Notes under the pieces: generated by a model | Databases searched by the model: none | What the model was told of the DNA's origin: nothing | Seen by the model: the letters and a program-made list of their open reading frames with translations, nothing else | From: Puccinellia tenuiflora | Taxonomy: Eukaryota > Streptophyta > Magnoliopsida > Poales > Poaceae | Reading direction: 5' to 3' | Assembly: GCA_012064385.1 (NCBI GenBank) | Contig: QRDG01000821.1 | Location: 406,496-470,495 of the forward strand | DNA length: 64,000 nt | In this document: positions 29,844 through 40,470 of the stretch, one piece after another | Position numbering within the stretch: the stretch's first letter is position 1 | How the letters are laid out: every line of letters starts with the position of its first letter | Translations under genes and position numbers: made by a program

Positions 29844-32578
29844 CGGGAAACTTTTGAGGATTTGTTTGGCTTGGTCACCTTACGTGACCTAACATTCTTT
29901 CTCTCAGAGGATTTCTTAGACTTTCGACTAGAGGCTCGCAGGTCATAAATAGACCCTAGCGTAGTCTCGTCTAAGCTCACCTCCGAAACGTCCCCCACTA
30001 TATGAGATAGAAGCTGACCATCGACATTGTCAGTCGCCTCATCATCATCTAGTGGGTGGGAAATCGGTGTACTCAAAACACTAGGAGCCGCCTTCACACG
30101 GTCGATCTCCATATGTCTTAGAGCATTAGCCGACACCAGGACCTCCTTCTCATTTCTACCCAAACTAACTCCAACATTAAATAATCTAGAAGATAATTGA
30201 GGAGTAGATAACGAAAGAAAAGACTCAGATTTAGACGCCATACCTGGGGTGAACTGAAGCGCCTTGCGCCTCATAGCCTTAGACAAGGCATCCTCATCTG
30301 TCGCCGCCGAACCGTCAGCAGCCACGGCGTGCCGAGCACTACGCCGAAGCATCGGCGCCGCCATGGCCGCCGGCATAACCGGTGGCACCCTACCAGGGGG
30401 CGAGGCCGACGTAGAACCCCCCTGAGAATCAGCCACCGGACTCGGTGAAGCCACCAGACCCGTCGGGCTGGACGGAGCCGACAGAATAGGCGCAGCCTGA
30501 GCCGCCTGCTCAGACGCCGCCCCCTCGACTCCAAGAGGTGAAGGAGCGGTGGCCGCAGCACCACCCTCCGGTGATCCGAGCATCGGCGCCGCCAAGGCCG
30601 CCCGCATAACCGGTGGCACCCTACAAGGGGGCGAGGCCGACGTAGAGCCCCCCTGAGAATCAGCCACCGAACTCGGTGAAGCCACCAGCCCCGTCGGGCT
30701 GGACGGAGCCGACAGAAGAGGCACGGTGTGAGCCGCCTGCTCAGACGCCGCCCCCTCGACTCCAAGAGGTGAAGTAGCGGTGGTCGCAGCACCACCCTCC
30801 GGTGATCCAACGCCCAGCAATGCCAGGCTAGCCGCCGCCTCTCCAGGGAACAGGACCCCCCGGGCGATCGACGACGCTACGCCCGAACCCGGCCCCCGGA
30901 CCATCATAGTCGCCGCACAGGGCGTCCCCTGAGGCAGAGGAGAACCACCGCCTCCCATCGCCCCAGAAGAAGACTCCCCAAGCTCCGACACCGAACTACG
31001 GAGTCCAGCAGAGAACCTCGGTCTCGGGCTGATCGGAGTAACCGCCATCGTCCGCAGCAAGGCCTGAACAGAAGCAGCAAGATCAGTAGCACCCGACTCC
31101 GGAGCGCTAGACATCACAGTGTCCCCATCAGAAGCACCATCAGCCGACTGCGACTGCTGTCCTGCAAAAGGGCCCTTCCCGCCTCCTGCATCACCACCGA
31201 AGCCCCTATCCTCAGCATCATCACCGTCTCCATGCCAAGCAAAGGGGGTAAAACCTGCATCCGGTACAAAACCCTCTGGCTCGGGCCGGAAAGTGAACTC
31301 ATAATCCTTCAGCAACAAGACGCCCTCGGTGCGAAGAAAAGGACCCTGCTCATCCCGCTCCTTAAACAAAACACCAGGAACCATGCCCACCAACATACGC
31401 ACAATCCCACGACGGCGAAGAGTAAACAAATCGATGTCAATAGTAGCACCGACAAGTGTCCCAACAGCCCAAAGTCCCAGAAAGTGTCGCAGAGTATAGG
31501 GTACTCCAGAGACATGCACCCAAACCTGCGTCAACTCCCGCTTATGCGGTACCTCCTGTGGCGTCCACTGAGAAATAGTGAGCTTCGACGCCTGCCCCGG
31601 GACACCCAGCTCCAGACCATCCACTCGCATCAAGTCCTCCGAAGATGGAAACCCCAGAAGGAAAGAATTGGCTCCATTTTCAATAGCTTCCCACTTCCAA
31701 GACTGATTAGGACAGATCCGAGCCACCTGCCTCTGAACAACATCTGCCACAACCGGAGCACCCTGAACTGTGATACAAGCAGTAGGGGAACCCGATGATG
31801 AAAGCTGAGCCTTGTGTAGGTTATCCGGGAACTGTGCAAACATCAGCTCCTCCATACAGAAACTAGCCACAAAAGTAGTCGGCTTGGGTAACTTCAAAAT
31901 GGGACACTTCAACAACGGATGCTTCGAACTGTCGCAGACAAAACAAAATTGCTCCCTGGTGCAATCCTTTGTCAAGTGTGCCTTACTCTTACATTTGAAA
32001 CAGTACATCTTTACCTTCTTCTGAGCCGGCACCAACGGCGCGACGTCCGCAACAGGCGCCGGGGCAATTGCCGGCTGAGCCGCCACCGGCAGCTGCTGCG
32101 GCTGACGAACCGCCGCGGCGGCCCGAGCCAACTTCTTCCGCTTCTGACCCGGAGCCGGCGCCACCCCCGCCGAAGAACCCGCAGCAGCCTGTAGAGGCAC
32201 AGGCGGCCGCGGCTGAGGAGCGGCCTGCTGGTACGTGGGCCGAGCAGTAGCCGCCTGTGGAACAGGGGGCACCCCGCCCTGCTGCCTCCCCACCCCGCCG
32301 CGCTGCCGAGGAGCGACCGAGGGGGGCGCAGACGAGTTACGAGGCACCGGCACGACCGGAGCAGCCCCCGCACCAATACCCGCAGCGGCAGCCGGCGGCA
32401 GCCTCCCGCCAGCCCGCGGCGGCGGTCCCGCCATGGACGGGGACGTGAGGATCTCCGCAAAGGACCGACGACGGCCGGACGCGGGAGAACAGGAGGGCGA
32501 GATGGAGACGGCAGCAGCGGGAACCGACGGCAGGGAACCAGCTGCGACGGAAGACGAAGAAGACGAAGACGAAATTGC
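29840..32578 (-). CDS. LINE ORF1: gag-like protein with zinc knuckles, 5'-truncated
   Basis: An open frame of about 910 codons. After an Ala/Pro-rich start there are two Cys-rich knuckles, CFKCKSKAHLTKDC and CFVCDSSKHPLLKC (about 31905-32010), as in plant LINE ORF1 proteins that bind the element RNA. A tandem duplication of 77 aa (period 231 bp) lies at about 30350-30811, with PLGVEGAASEQAA in both copies. The C-terminus is basic (RSRKVTKPNKSSKVSR). No ATG opens the frame: the most upstream in-frame codon at the junction is GTG, within the inverted filler, and the first ATG is at about 32434. The native start therefore seems lost in the 5' truncation. Confidence 0.85.
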   Translation of the reverse strand, partial: AISSSSSSSSVAAGSLPSVPAAAVSISPSCSPASGRRRSFAEILTSPSMAGPPPRAGGRLPPAAAAGIGAGAAPVVPVPRNSSAPPSVAPRQRGGVGRQQGGVPPVPQAATARPTYQQAAPQPRPPVPLQAAAGSSAGVAPAPGQKRKKLARAAAAVRQPQQLPVAAQPAIAPAPVADVAPLVPAQKKVKMYCFKCKSKAHLTKDCTREQFCFVCDSSKHPLLKCPILKLPKPTTFVASFCMEELMFAQFPDNLHKAQLSSSGSPTACITVQGAPVVADVVQRQVARICPNQSWKWEAIENGANSFLLGFPSSEDLMRVDGLELGVPGQASKLTISQWTPQEVPHKRELTQVWVHVSGVPYTLRHFLGLWAVGTLVGATIDIDLFTLRRRGIVRMLVGMVPGVLFKERDEQGPFLRTEGVLLLKDYEFTFRPEPEGFVPDAGFTPFAWHGDGDDAEDRGFGGDAGGGKGPFAGQQSQSADGASDGDTVMSSAPESGATDLAASVQALLRTMAVTPISPRPRFSAGLRSSVSELGESSSGAMGGGGSPLPQGTPCAATMMVRGPGSGVASSIARGVLFPGEAAASLALLGVGSPEGGAATTATSPLGVEGAASEQAAHTVPLLSAPSSPTGLVASPSSVADSQGGSTSASPPCRVPPVMRAALAAPMLGSPEGGAAATAPSPLGVEGAASEQAAQAAPILSAPSSPTGLVASPSPVADSQGGSTSASPPGRVPPVMPAAMAAPMLRRSARHAVAADGSAATDEDALSKAMRRKALQFTPGMASKSESFLSLSTPQLSSRLFNVGVSLGRNEKEVLVSANALRHMEIDRVKAAPSVLSTPISHPLDDDEATDNVDGQLLSHIVGDVSEVSLDETTLGSIYDLRASSRKSKKSSERKNVRSRKVTKPNKSSKVSR
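30350..30811 (-). repeat. 231-bp tandem duplication within LINE ORF1
   Basis: Two in-frame copies (77 codons each) share PSSPTGLVASPS and ADSQGGSTSASPP. They diverge by scattered substitutions, so the frame was kept after duplication. Confidence 0.85.
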
Positions 32579-32600
32579 CACTAAAAACTAAGATTTTCGC
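32576..32600 (+). repeat. 25-bp inverted copy of LINE ORF2 at the 5' junction
   Basis: TGCCACTAAAAACTAAGATT and the next 5 bases (TTCGC) are identical to the coding strand of ORF2 at 26663-26687, but in the opposite orientation. The match joins the body of ORF1 to the target-site duplication. Confidence 0.85.
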
Positions 32601-32639
32601 CGACACTAACTTGTTAGTAGAAGAAATTGTATTTGCTCA

Positions 32640-33740
32640 TTCGGCCCGCATCAATTGTGTGGAAACAACCCCAACAATACCAAGATTGCTACGCCTTCGC
32701 CCTTCGTTTTCCTCCTCCCGGCGACAGCAGCCAGCGGCGGTTGGCTTCTCCGAGCTCTCCCCGCCGAACACGCCTCCAGCCTCCTCTTCTCTTTCGCCGA
32801 CGCACACCACTTCGTTAGGATTCACCTCTCGTAGTCGTAGTCGTAGTCGTAGTCCGCCCCCCTCCACACCATTGCACAGAATCCATCCGGGCTTTGGGTC
32901 TCTTCCTTCTGTTGGTAACGAACCCTAACTTGGTTGGATTGCTCCGAGAGCTTTATTCTGTGATTACCTATGCGGCTAGAAATTTAGTAAAAATTAATCT
33001 GGATGGTGGTGGGTTGCAGTTTGTTGTGGATTTTCACTGCGTTTACTGGAAGTCTGTGGATCGACCTAGTGTACTGGAATTGGTGAAGTGTTAACTGTCA
33101 TTTTACTGTTTGAGGCACTTGTAGCACAGAAATTGGTTGATGCTAACAAAACATACCGTGCGTCTAGCTGTATTGGACACCATATCAATTGCGATTTATG
33201 TCAATTTAACACCCCAAATAATTCCTTGTCCAGTTTGATCCAGGGACACTGTTAAGGGATGACTGATTCCCTCCATTGCTGCTCTCTAGGAATTATCCTG
33301 CAAATCTAATGGACATGTCTATAGCATCTAACTGATATCGAAACAGAAGCGGATGGTTTCTGTACTGCTTTTCAATTAAGTAGCCTCTTTTGACTTAATA
33401 TTATTATATGAAAACGCAGGGTGCCTGTCTTTCTGACATACTGCTATGTGGGTAAATTTGTAGCAATCAACATGATATGCCCATTTTGCTATTCTAGACA
33501 GTGAACTATATTTATTTGGTTTCAAAAGAAGCCATATGCAGTGACTGGAGTTTCATACGCCTATATGTTTTTGCTATGTTTTTTGCAGGCACCGTGAAAG
33601 AAATTGTACACGTACTTTGAGTTATGTAGTGCCCTGTGTTACTGACATCCTGTACCTGTGTTCTAGAAAATTCTGATTCATTCTATTATTTTATTACACT
33701 TTTTAACTTGCAACTATTTTATTGTCAGTATAGGGTGATC
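32640..33740 (+). promoter_or_regulatory. RPN6 locus 5' leader with intron(s)
   Basis: A pyrimidine-rich, leader-like stretch (32690-32910) ends at a plausible donor (TTG|GTAACG, about 32914). Acceptors lie at TTTTTTGCAG|G (about 33588) and ATTGTCAG|T (33728), before the ATG at 33741. An intron in the 5' UTR suggests that this is a genuine gene locus and not a processed retrocopy. A (TAGTCG)n run lies at 32830-32853. The LINE TSD ends only about 30 bp upstream of this stretch. Confidence 0.5.
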
Positions 33741-35125
33741 ATGTCTTCATCACTGGAGTCGTCATACCTCGCTGCTACTACTAAGTCAATTGCAATGTCA
33801 CAGGAGGCAAAGGATGCTTCAGAGTCGATTTTGATCCTTAACCGTGTAATCCAAGACCCATCTTTTTCTGCGGATGCACTGAGAACAAAAGAACTTGCGA
33901 TTACTAACCTTATAAACTACGTACCTTACTAAAGAGAACCGAGCTGAGGAGCTGCGAAATCTTTTGACCCAGCTCAGGCCATTATTCTCACTGATTCCTA
34001 AAGCCAAGACTGCAAAAATTGTTCGTGGAGTCATTGATGCTATCGCCAACATTCCTGGAACATCTAATCTTGAGATCTCGCTGTGCAAAGAGATGGTGGA
34101 ATGGACACGTGTAGAAAAGCGTACGTTCCTCAGGCAGCGCGTGAGGTTAGCAGGACTTCTGTTAGAGAATCAGGAGTACACTGAAGCGCCGACCCTCCTG
34201 ACTAGTCTTATTAAGGAAGTGAGGAGACTTGATGACAAGTTGCTTCTTGTGGACATAGACCTTTTAGAGAGCAAACCCCACTTCTCTCTGAGAAACCTGC
34301 CAAAGGCCAAAGCTTCATTGACTGCTTCTAGGACAGCGGCGAATGCCATTTATGTTCCACCTGCTCAGCAGGGCATTATTGATCTGCAGAGTGGAATTCT
34401 TCATGCAGAAGAAAAAGATTACAAAACTGCTTACAGCTACTTCTTTGAAGCATTCGAAGCTTTCAATGCACTGGAGGACCCAAGAGCTGTCTTCAGCTTG
34501 AAGTACATGCTCTTGTGCAAGATAATGGTTAACCAGGCTGATGATGTTGCTGGAATAATCTCATCCAAGGCTAGCCTGAAGTATGTGGGTCCTGAATCCT
34601 GATGTTGATGCTATGAAAGCCGTGGCTGATGCTTACTCTAAAAGATCTCTGAAGTACTTTGAAACTGCCCTTCGTGATTATAAAGCCCAGCTTGAGAAGG
34701 ACCCTATTGTTCACAGGCATCTTTCCACTCTGTATGATACCCTCCTGGAGCAGAATCTCTGTAGGTTGATTGAACCCTACTCGAGAGTGGAGATTGGGCA
34801 TATCGCACAGATGATTGAGTTGCCGATTGATCATGTTGAGAAGAACCTGTCGCAGATGATCCTTGACAAGAAATTTGCTGGTACTCTGGATCAAGGTGCT
34901 GGGTGCCTCATTATCTTTAAGGATCAAGAGACAGAGGCCATCTTCCCTGCTACATTAGAAACTATTTCAAATGTTGGCAAGGTTGTGGACAGTCTTTACA
35001 TGAGGTCAGCCAAGATCGTGGCCTCAACGCTGCTAAGCGTGTTGTTGTTTGCTTGCTCGGTATGGTTTCAGCCTTTTCAGTTCCTTTGCTGTCTTGAAGA
35101 CATTTCATCCTGTGTAGGCACTTGA
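33741..35125 (+). pseudogene. RPN6: 26S proteasome lid subunit RPN6 (PSMD11), frameshifted
   Basis: It starts MSSSLESSYLAATTKSIAMS. The whole family length (about 420 aa) is recognisable: the helical solenoid (LCKEMVEWTRVEKRTFLRQR, KLLLVDIDLLESK, AIYVPPAQQG) and the C-terminal PCI region (SRVEIGHIAQMIELPIDHVE, MILDKKFAGTLDQG). RPN6 clamps lid to base in the 26S proteasome. Lesions: an apparent 4-bp insertion (GTAC) near 33920 stops the frame after LINY; a 7-bp insertion near 34595 (CCTGAATCCTGATG) breaks it again; two residues are missing after LRQRV; and the frame runs about 33 codons past the expected end AKIVA, as if the stop were lost. Leu-to-Pro changes (TEAPTL, ESKPHF) suggest relaxed selection. 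Assembly error is the alternative. Confidence 0.85.
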
Positions 35126-35851
35126 TTTTCCGTACAAAAATCTATCTTGCTCATGAACAGGACAAATTTCAATGTGGTGGATGTATTGAGATGAGCTTTT
35201 CCAAGCATAAAGCATGTTATTCTAGTGCACCCGATGATGGAAGTAGTGGAATAGCTGTTTACTGGCACCTTTTATTGGTCTGTTGAACATGTGCTGTTAT
35301 ATCTTGCGAGACTAGGCCTAGCATTTATCTGTGTTGTTAATGCTGTTATGGTATTCCCTCGAGACAGATGTTTCTAGCTATTGTCTTGTATGGTTACTTC
35401 ATGTTGCCTTTCGTCCAGCGATTATGTAGTGCTTTGGTAGTTTTGGGTGGCAGGTTCTGTTGTACTTTTAGAGCTGTGGCCGAATGGCTGATCATGTAAA
35501 GTCATCAGGTATAAGCTCGATATCTGACCGCGTTTGTAGATGCAATTTTCTGATCGAAATTAAACTGCTTGTTATTTTTGGCTGATCACTCCTCAAAGCT
35601 GCTAGCCTGCTAACACATCACATATGTTACAGTTCTCCTGGCAACATCTGATATGAAGTACAGTACGTAGCAGGAAATGTTATTATGCAACAAATGCACT
35701 AGCTTATTTCTCTGTAAATGTTTCAGAAACCATGTAACAATTCGACACAATCTCTGCATCTCAGTATGCTATAGATGAATTCCCTTGACCCCAGTATCAT
35801 CTCAATTATACGCTCCGAAAACAGACCTAAGAAATTGACATGGCCCGCGAT
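35126..35851. other. Intergenic between RPN6 locus and methyltransferase
   Basis: Probable 3' UTR of the RPN6 locus, then the 3' side of the minus-strand methyltransferase gene (tail-to-tail arrangement). No ORF of note. Confidence 0.5.
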
Positions 35852-37243
35852 CTATGTCATGGGCTTCTCCAGCAAAGCCGAGACGTACCACTCGTTCCTC
35901 TCCGGTCCCAGGTCGAGCTTCGGGCTGGGATTCCACCGGAGCTTGCGGAAGCCGACGCGGCGGAGGATCGGCACGTAGGTGGCATTTAGCTGCGGGCCGA
36001 GGCAGAAGAAGTGGTCGAGCCAGAAGACGCCGCCGGGCCTGAGCACCCGGTAGATGTCGAAGAGCGCGAACTCGAGCACGGCGTCGGGCACCGAGTTGGT
36101 GAGGACGTGCATGGAGTGCACGATGTCCAGCACGCCGTCGGCAAAGGGGAGCCGCTGCACGAGGCTGATCTGCAGCGGCACGAGCCCCCGCGACGCCACG
36201 AAGCGGTTGAACGGCGCGTCCAGGTCCAGCGTCGTGGTCACCACTGTCACGTTCCGCTCCCGCATCCGCGCCGCGAAGGTGCCCGTCCCGCCGCCGATGT
36301 CGAGGCCGACGCGCACCGTCCCCGGCGGCCTGGACCGTAGCACGTTGTCGATGCTGAACCCTGGCCCGCCGTTGTCCGTGAGCCACCGCCGCCGCTCCTT
36401 GCCGGCTAGGTCGAAGCAGTCCTTGCAGTCGTACGACCCGCCCCTGCTGCGCGCGCGGTCCACCAGGCAGGTGTAGTTCTTGCACGTGTACGGGGACCAG
36501 TTCACGGTGGTGTCCGCGGGCATCGACCAGAGGCTCGCCGGCAGCGGCTTCGGCTCGGCGTACCTCGCCGGGGATCTCGGCCTGCAGCGCCGGCGCGGCA
36601 GCGGCTCGCACCCCTTGAGAATGAGCTGCATCGCGAGGGCCTCGTCGTCGGGGCACTCGGCGCCGGCGTTGTACGTCATGTACTGCGTGAGCTCCTCCTG
36701 GAAGTTGCGGCACGCGAAGCCCAGGCCCGGGAAGAGCTCGTCGGTGCCGAAGTTGACAGAGAAGCCGAGAGGGAGGCGGTGCGGCTCGATGGCCATCCTG
36801 AGCTCCCCCGTAGGCTCCTCGAGCCAGCCGTTGAAGTCCTGCGCTGCCGGCTCGTCGCCGTGGACGGCGCCGAGCTTGGCGAGGACGGACTCGAGGAGGA
36901 GGGACGACGTCCCGCACTGCGCCCGGAGAAAGGCCAGCTCCGCGCGTGCCAGGGAGAGCGTGTCGCGGGTGGCGTTGAGGTCACGGAGGAGCGCCGTGGA
37001 GTCCCAGAGGTGGATGCGAGGGGCCGAGGCCGGCACGTTCAGGGACAGCGACGCGCCGGAGAAGAGGTACACTGAGACGAGGTTGGTGGCGATGACGACG
37101 AGGAGCATCTTGAGCTTGGCGTGCCGAAGCACCGGCCGCGCCGGCCGGTGCACGTGGCCGTCCGCGCTGCCGCCCATTGCCGCGCCGAGCTGCTGCTGTT
37201 GCGACGAGGTGGTGGCGGTGATCCGGTGCTTGGTCCCGTGCAT
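35852..37243 (-). CDS. Membrane-anchored SAM-dependent methyltransferase (463 aa)
   Basis: An intronless open frame starting MHGTKHRITATTSSQQQQ; an upstream in-frame ATG at 37297 would add 18 residues. A short cytosolic N-terminus leads to one membrane span (LLVVIATNLVSVYLF, about residues 45-62), giving a type II topology. The lumenal part has Cys-rich YTCKNYTCLV and YDCKDCFDL. A class I methyltransferase fold follows: motif I VGLDIGGGTGTFAARM (about 310), the acidic strand-2 end TTLDLDAPF, and motif III-like VLRPGGVFWLDHFF. Several Asn-X-Thr/Ser sites fit a Golgi/ER location. It resembles the plant SAM-methyltransferase group of Arabidopsis At1g29790; substrate unknown. The frame has no lesion. 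It is tail-to-tail with the RPN6 locus, with no sign of co-regulation. Confidence 0.85.
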   Translation of the reverse strand: MHGTKHRITATTSSQQQQLGAAMGGSADGHVHRPARPVLRHAKLKMLLVVIATNLVSVYLFSGASLSLNVPASAPRIHLWDSTALLRDLNATRDTLSLARAELAFLRAQCGTSSLLLESVLAKLGAVHGDEPAAQDFNGWLEEPTGELRMAIEPHRLPLGFSVNFGTDELFPGLGFACRNFQEELTQYMTYNAGAECPDDEALAMQLILKGCEPLPRRRCRPRSPARYAEPKPLPASLWSMPADTTVNWSPYTCKNYTCLVDRARSRGGSYDCKDCFDLAGKERRRWLTDNGGPGFSIDNVLRSRPPGTVRVGLDIGGGTGTFAARMRERNVTVVTTTLDLDAPFNRFVASRGLVPLQISLVQRLPFADGVLDIVHSMHVLTNSVPDAVLEFALFDIYRVLRPGGVFWLDHFFCLGPQLNATYVPILRRVGFRKLRWNPSPKLDLGPERNEWYVSALLEKPMT

Positions 37244-37299
37244 GGCGACACCTCCTGCACGTACGCGCGCGAGCTGGAGATCGGCAACAACCAGCAACG

Positions 37300-38132
37300 A
37301 GCTCTCTAGCAGTCTAGGTAGCCAGTGGCGGCCCTCGAGATTGGCGCTGATCCCCTCGCTACGCTAAACTTTTTCCGCAATATCGCAGCCGGAAATTGCT
37401 ACTTTAAGTTCATCACGCATTTGTGTCTAGTAAGTTTCATATACTATGTCGATTAATTACAACTGAAGCTTTGAGGCGTGCTTCTTTTGACTTTTCGATG
37501 ATCAGCGCGACTCGTTGCTTTGAGAGGAGAAAGAGGGTGGCAGGTTTGCTTCACAAGGGAAAGCTCTGCGGCTGGATCCACAAGTCGGCGGCAGATAATT
37601 AAGTTCACTGTATTCGTTTTAGTCACCTTAAGACTTTTTAAGTACTACTCGTTGGGCATTGATCTGCGGCCTAAAATAGGGAATCATCACGAAACAATCC
37701 TGCGAATCAAACAACCTACTCATATATACATCTATTCCTTTTTCTATTAGAGGGTGTCTGTTTTTTTTCAGATAAATTCCGAATTGTTAGATGTATATCT
37801 TTTTTTTATCTTAATAGCCGGCCATTCTACTCCTCCTGAATTGCAAGACCATTGATAAGTTGCTGTTAACTAATTACACCTCTAATCAACCGTACAACAA
37901 AAGGGATTTCCGTCCCAAATTATCCTCAAATCAGTGCCTTTATCACCATGCATGAAAAAATACACCTAAAAACAAAATGTTTCCGATTGTTTTGAGAACC
38001 AACCTGCAATAGTCAAGAGGGAGTTGTACCCACAACGCACTAGCGACTAAACCCCGGTTTTGAGGCCATGTGTGTCTTAAGACGGAATATTCTTTGCGGA
38101 AAGCGATGTTTTTGGAGTAACTAGGGTTCAAT
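37300..38132. other. Intergenic, methyltransferase upstream region
   Basis: This includes the promoter side of the minus-strand methyltransferase. No clear TATA box was picked out. The rest is A/T-rich with no gene. Confidence 0.4.
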
Positions 38133-38306
38133 CGAGTGAGAATTAAGTTAATTCTCACCCAGATGATGTCATCGAGTTGCATGTGCAACTAGAAATCTCA
38201 GTTACAACTACGTGCAAACCATGTGCAACTGAAGACATACTGCACGAATCACGATACGAATCTAACGGGATTAGAGTTGAGTGAGCTCTAACTTAGTTCT
38301 CACTCG
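38133..38306. repeat. Small inverted-repeat element, 174 bp
   Basis: The left end CGAGTGAGAATTAAGTTA is mirrored at the right end (TAACTTAGTTCTCACTCG), giving arms of about 26 bp with four mismatches. The right end abuts a short palindrome CTCACTCGAGTGAG. No target duplication is certain. MITE-like. Confidence 0.5.
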
Positions 38307-38683
38307 AGTGAGAAATAGCAAAACTGTTTTTTTTATGTTGCTAAACCTCCACAAGCCTTCCCCTGCTCGCTAACCGTACAGTCGGAGTTCTTCTTAACAA
38401 TTTTGTTTTTGATGGTCAACACACAATAGAATATGATTTTATCATATTGAGACAAAACTATTGTTGGCTATGATTTTTCACCGAGCATTTCTCTTTCTCT
38501 CATAAAACTAAAGATATTAGCTAGACTCTAATATGCATACTTTTCACAAATCCTCTTCGGTGTGGATTATTTTTTTAAATATGAACTTACCTCTAGAATT
38601 CGACTATATGTAACATCAGGGGCGGAGCCACACCCCTGGCAAACGGGGCCATGGCCCGGGGTGTAGGACTTTTTCTCTATCTA

Positions 38684-40470
38684 CTAGATCATGTAGGCGC
38701 GCGTTGCCGCGCCCGTCCTTTAGGACTGTAGAATGTCAAGAATTGATAAAATATATATTCAAATTCACATGACAGAGTGTGCAGACCACGTCTCATTAAA
38801 CTTCTTCAACGGTCATAACAAGAACTTTTGCATAATGTTCACTTAGTGAGTCTCCTTGGATAACTAAGGAATGCTAAAACATAAGCATTGAACCAAGTAG
38901 TTAGTTGAGCATATGCTAACTATTTTCAACAAGCCAAAACAATTTCATCTAACATGATATGAACGAAAGCACATAACTTCAGTGGTATGACAGAAAGTGT
39001 ACATATCAGCTCGTGTGCATTTTTCTTGTAGGTCCATACATCCAAGTAGTAATGTAGCATTTCGTGTGCGCTTGGTGATGTCCAACAAACCTGGCAAAAA
39101 AAGTTACATTTAGTAGCTTTGTAGCCATCACAGGTTAGTCTTGAGCATGATAATCTTCCTTCAACTTCCTTGCATACATCATCTGCAAATTATATGCTAT
39201 AGGGACTTGAACTTCCTATCGTACATTTCTGTAGATGATATACCTGTAAACCATAGTCAAATGTATTGCATATGAGAAGCATCTATATATGGGTAGGAAA
39301 TAATCTCTCCGATCATAATCAACCTCATTAGATAGCAGCTGTTCTCCATTAGGCTCATTGTAGGTAAGAAACAATTTATTCATTACTTGGAAAATAAGAT
39401 CAGGATCGGATATATTTATGCCACTTCTTCCAACTTAAAATAGCACGACTGCTAGTTCGGACCTATCACAATACATGACTATGGGGATACATGTAATTAT
39501 CAAGGTAGCTCAATTTTATACCATAACTAATCCCTGAACTCAGGCAAGCCTTCTATATTGATGGTTAATTTTATATCAACATAGTTAAAATACTATTATT
39601 ATCTAACTAAATGGAAAATACTATTTTGTAAAAGAAGATATATGATGATATTTATTTGAGAATAATTCGACCGATGGAGCAGGTTGACTTAGCTTAATAT
39701 TGTGGGCAAGGGGAGCTCACGGAAGTGATGACGACATAGCAGGTTTGGGATTCCTTTACTTAGGGTTATTCACAATTGTGTTGTCTGTCATACTGAATTC
39801 GTGCCAATGTCAGTATGATGCATGAGTTGATACTCATGTCTCTTCATCCTCATACAGAGAAGCATAAAACCTTAGATATGTCAGCCTTAAACCAGTCAAC
39901 AGAATAACATAGTGCTGACCTGTGTGTTCTTGTTAGTGGTGGCAGCAGCAGTATCCATTGCTTGAGATACTTGTTAAGATGTATTTCCCATGTCCACATG
40001 TTGTAAACTGTCAAATTCCCTTCTCTGCGCCTATGCTTCTAGTTCCCTAAGAGCTGCTACTGTCATGAGTCTCAACAGATGCACTGGGAGTAATTGTTAA
40101 GGCTACGAAGTTTTGGAATAGCAATGATGATGACTTCCAAATTAAAAAAGTAAGAGTAATGATTTCACCTTGTAATGCATTGTTCTCTCGATCAAATTGC
40201 AGCAGCCTTCCGGGTGTACTTTTCACCTTAAAACAACGGAACTTCCAGTTAGGGGATCAAGAAGGCCTTCCTGCAACCAGTACACACTTAGGAATTTCCT
40301 AACTGGTGCAAACAAATTAACAAAATCTCTTTGAACAGAGCAAAAGGACCTCTAAGATTTACAAATTCAACATATGCATAAACTTCTAGATCCATGTAAA
40401 TCCTACTTTAATCCATGGAAAATACACACGTAAACATGCTAGTTTCAGAGGAGACCTGAAAGGGAAGGGG
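38684..40470 (-). mobile_element. Probable Helitron, 3' end on left, right limit unknown
   Basis: On the minus strand the sequence ends GGCGCGGCAACGCGCGCC (a perfect hairpin), then TACATGAT and CTAG (38684-38687) followed by T, the Helitron 3' signature. The matching 5' TC end was not found, so the extent is a guess. The 1.8 kb to the right is A/T-rich and lacks coherent frames. Confidence 0.5.

Larger units (their letters stand above)
26015..32598 (-). mobile_element. LINE (non-LTR retrotransposon), 6.6 kb, nearly complete
   Basis: The 12-bp duplication GCCGACACTAAC lies at 26003-26014 and 32599-32610 (14 bp if the following TT is counted). The T-run at 26015-26022 is the poly(A) tail in antisense. 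ORF1 (gag-like) and ORF2 (endonuclease, reverse transcriptase) are in order on the minus strand with an ATGA overlap. The 3' UTR contains CCCGGCCTCTGCATAAC and GATGCACACAGCC. The 5' end appears slightly truncated inside ORF1 and capped by a 25-bp inverted copy of ORF2 sequence (32576-32600). One frameshift breaks ORF2, so this copy is probably dead. Confidence 0.95.

Noticed and set aside
33741..35125. COP9 signalosome (CSN) subunit, another PCI protein
   Set aside because: The order of motifs through the solenoid and the C-terminal KFAGTLDQG segment match RPN6/PSMD11 better than any CSN subunit I know.
33741..35125. Processed retrocopy of RPN6
   Set aside because: Intron-like sequence in the 5' leader, no poly(A) tract and no flanking duplication around the gene. 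A decayed resident copy fits better.
35802..36917. 371-aa minus-strand ORF and other ORFs over 35.8-37.3 kb
   Set aside because: GC-rich shadow frames of the methyltransferase; only the frame ending at 35852 has motif I and the membrane span.
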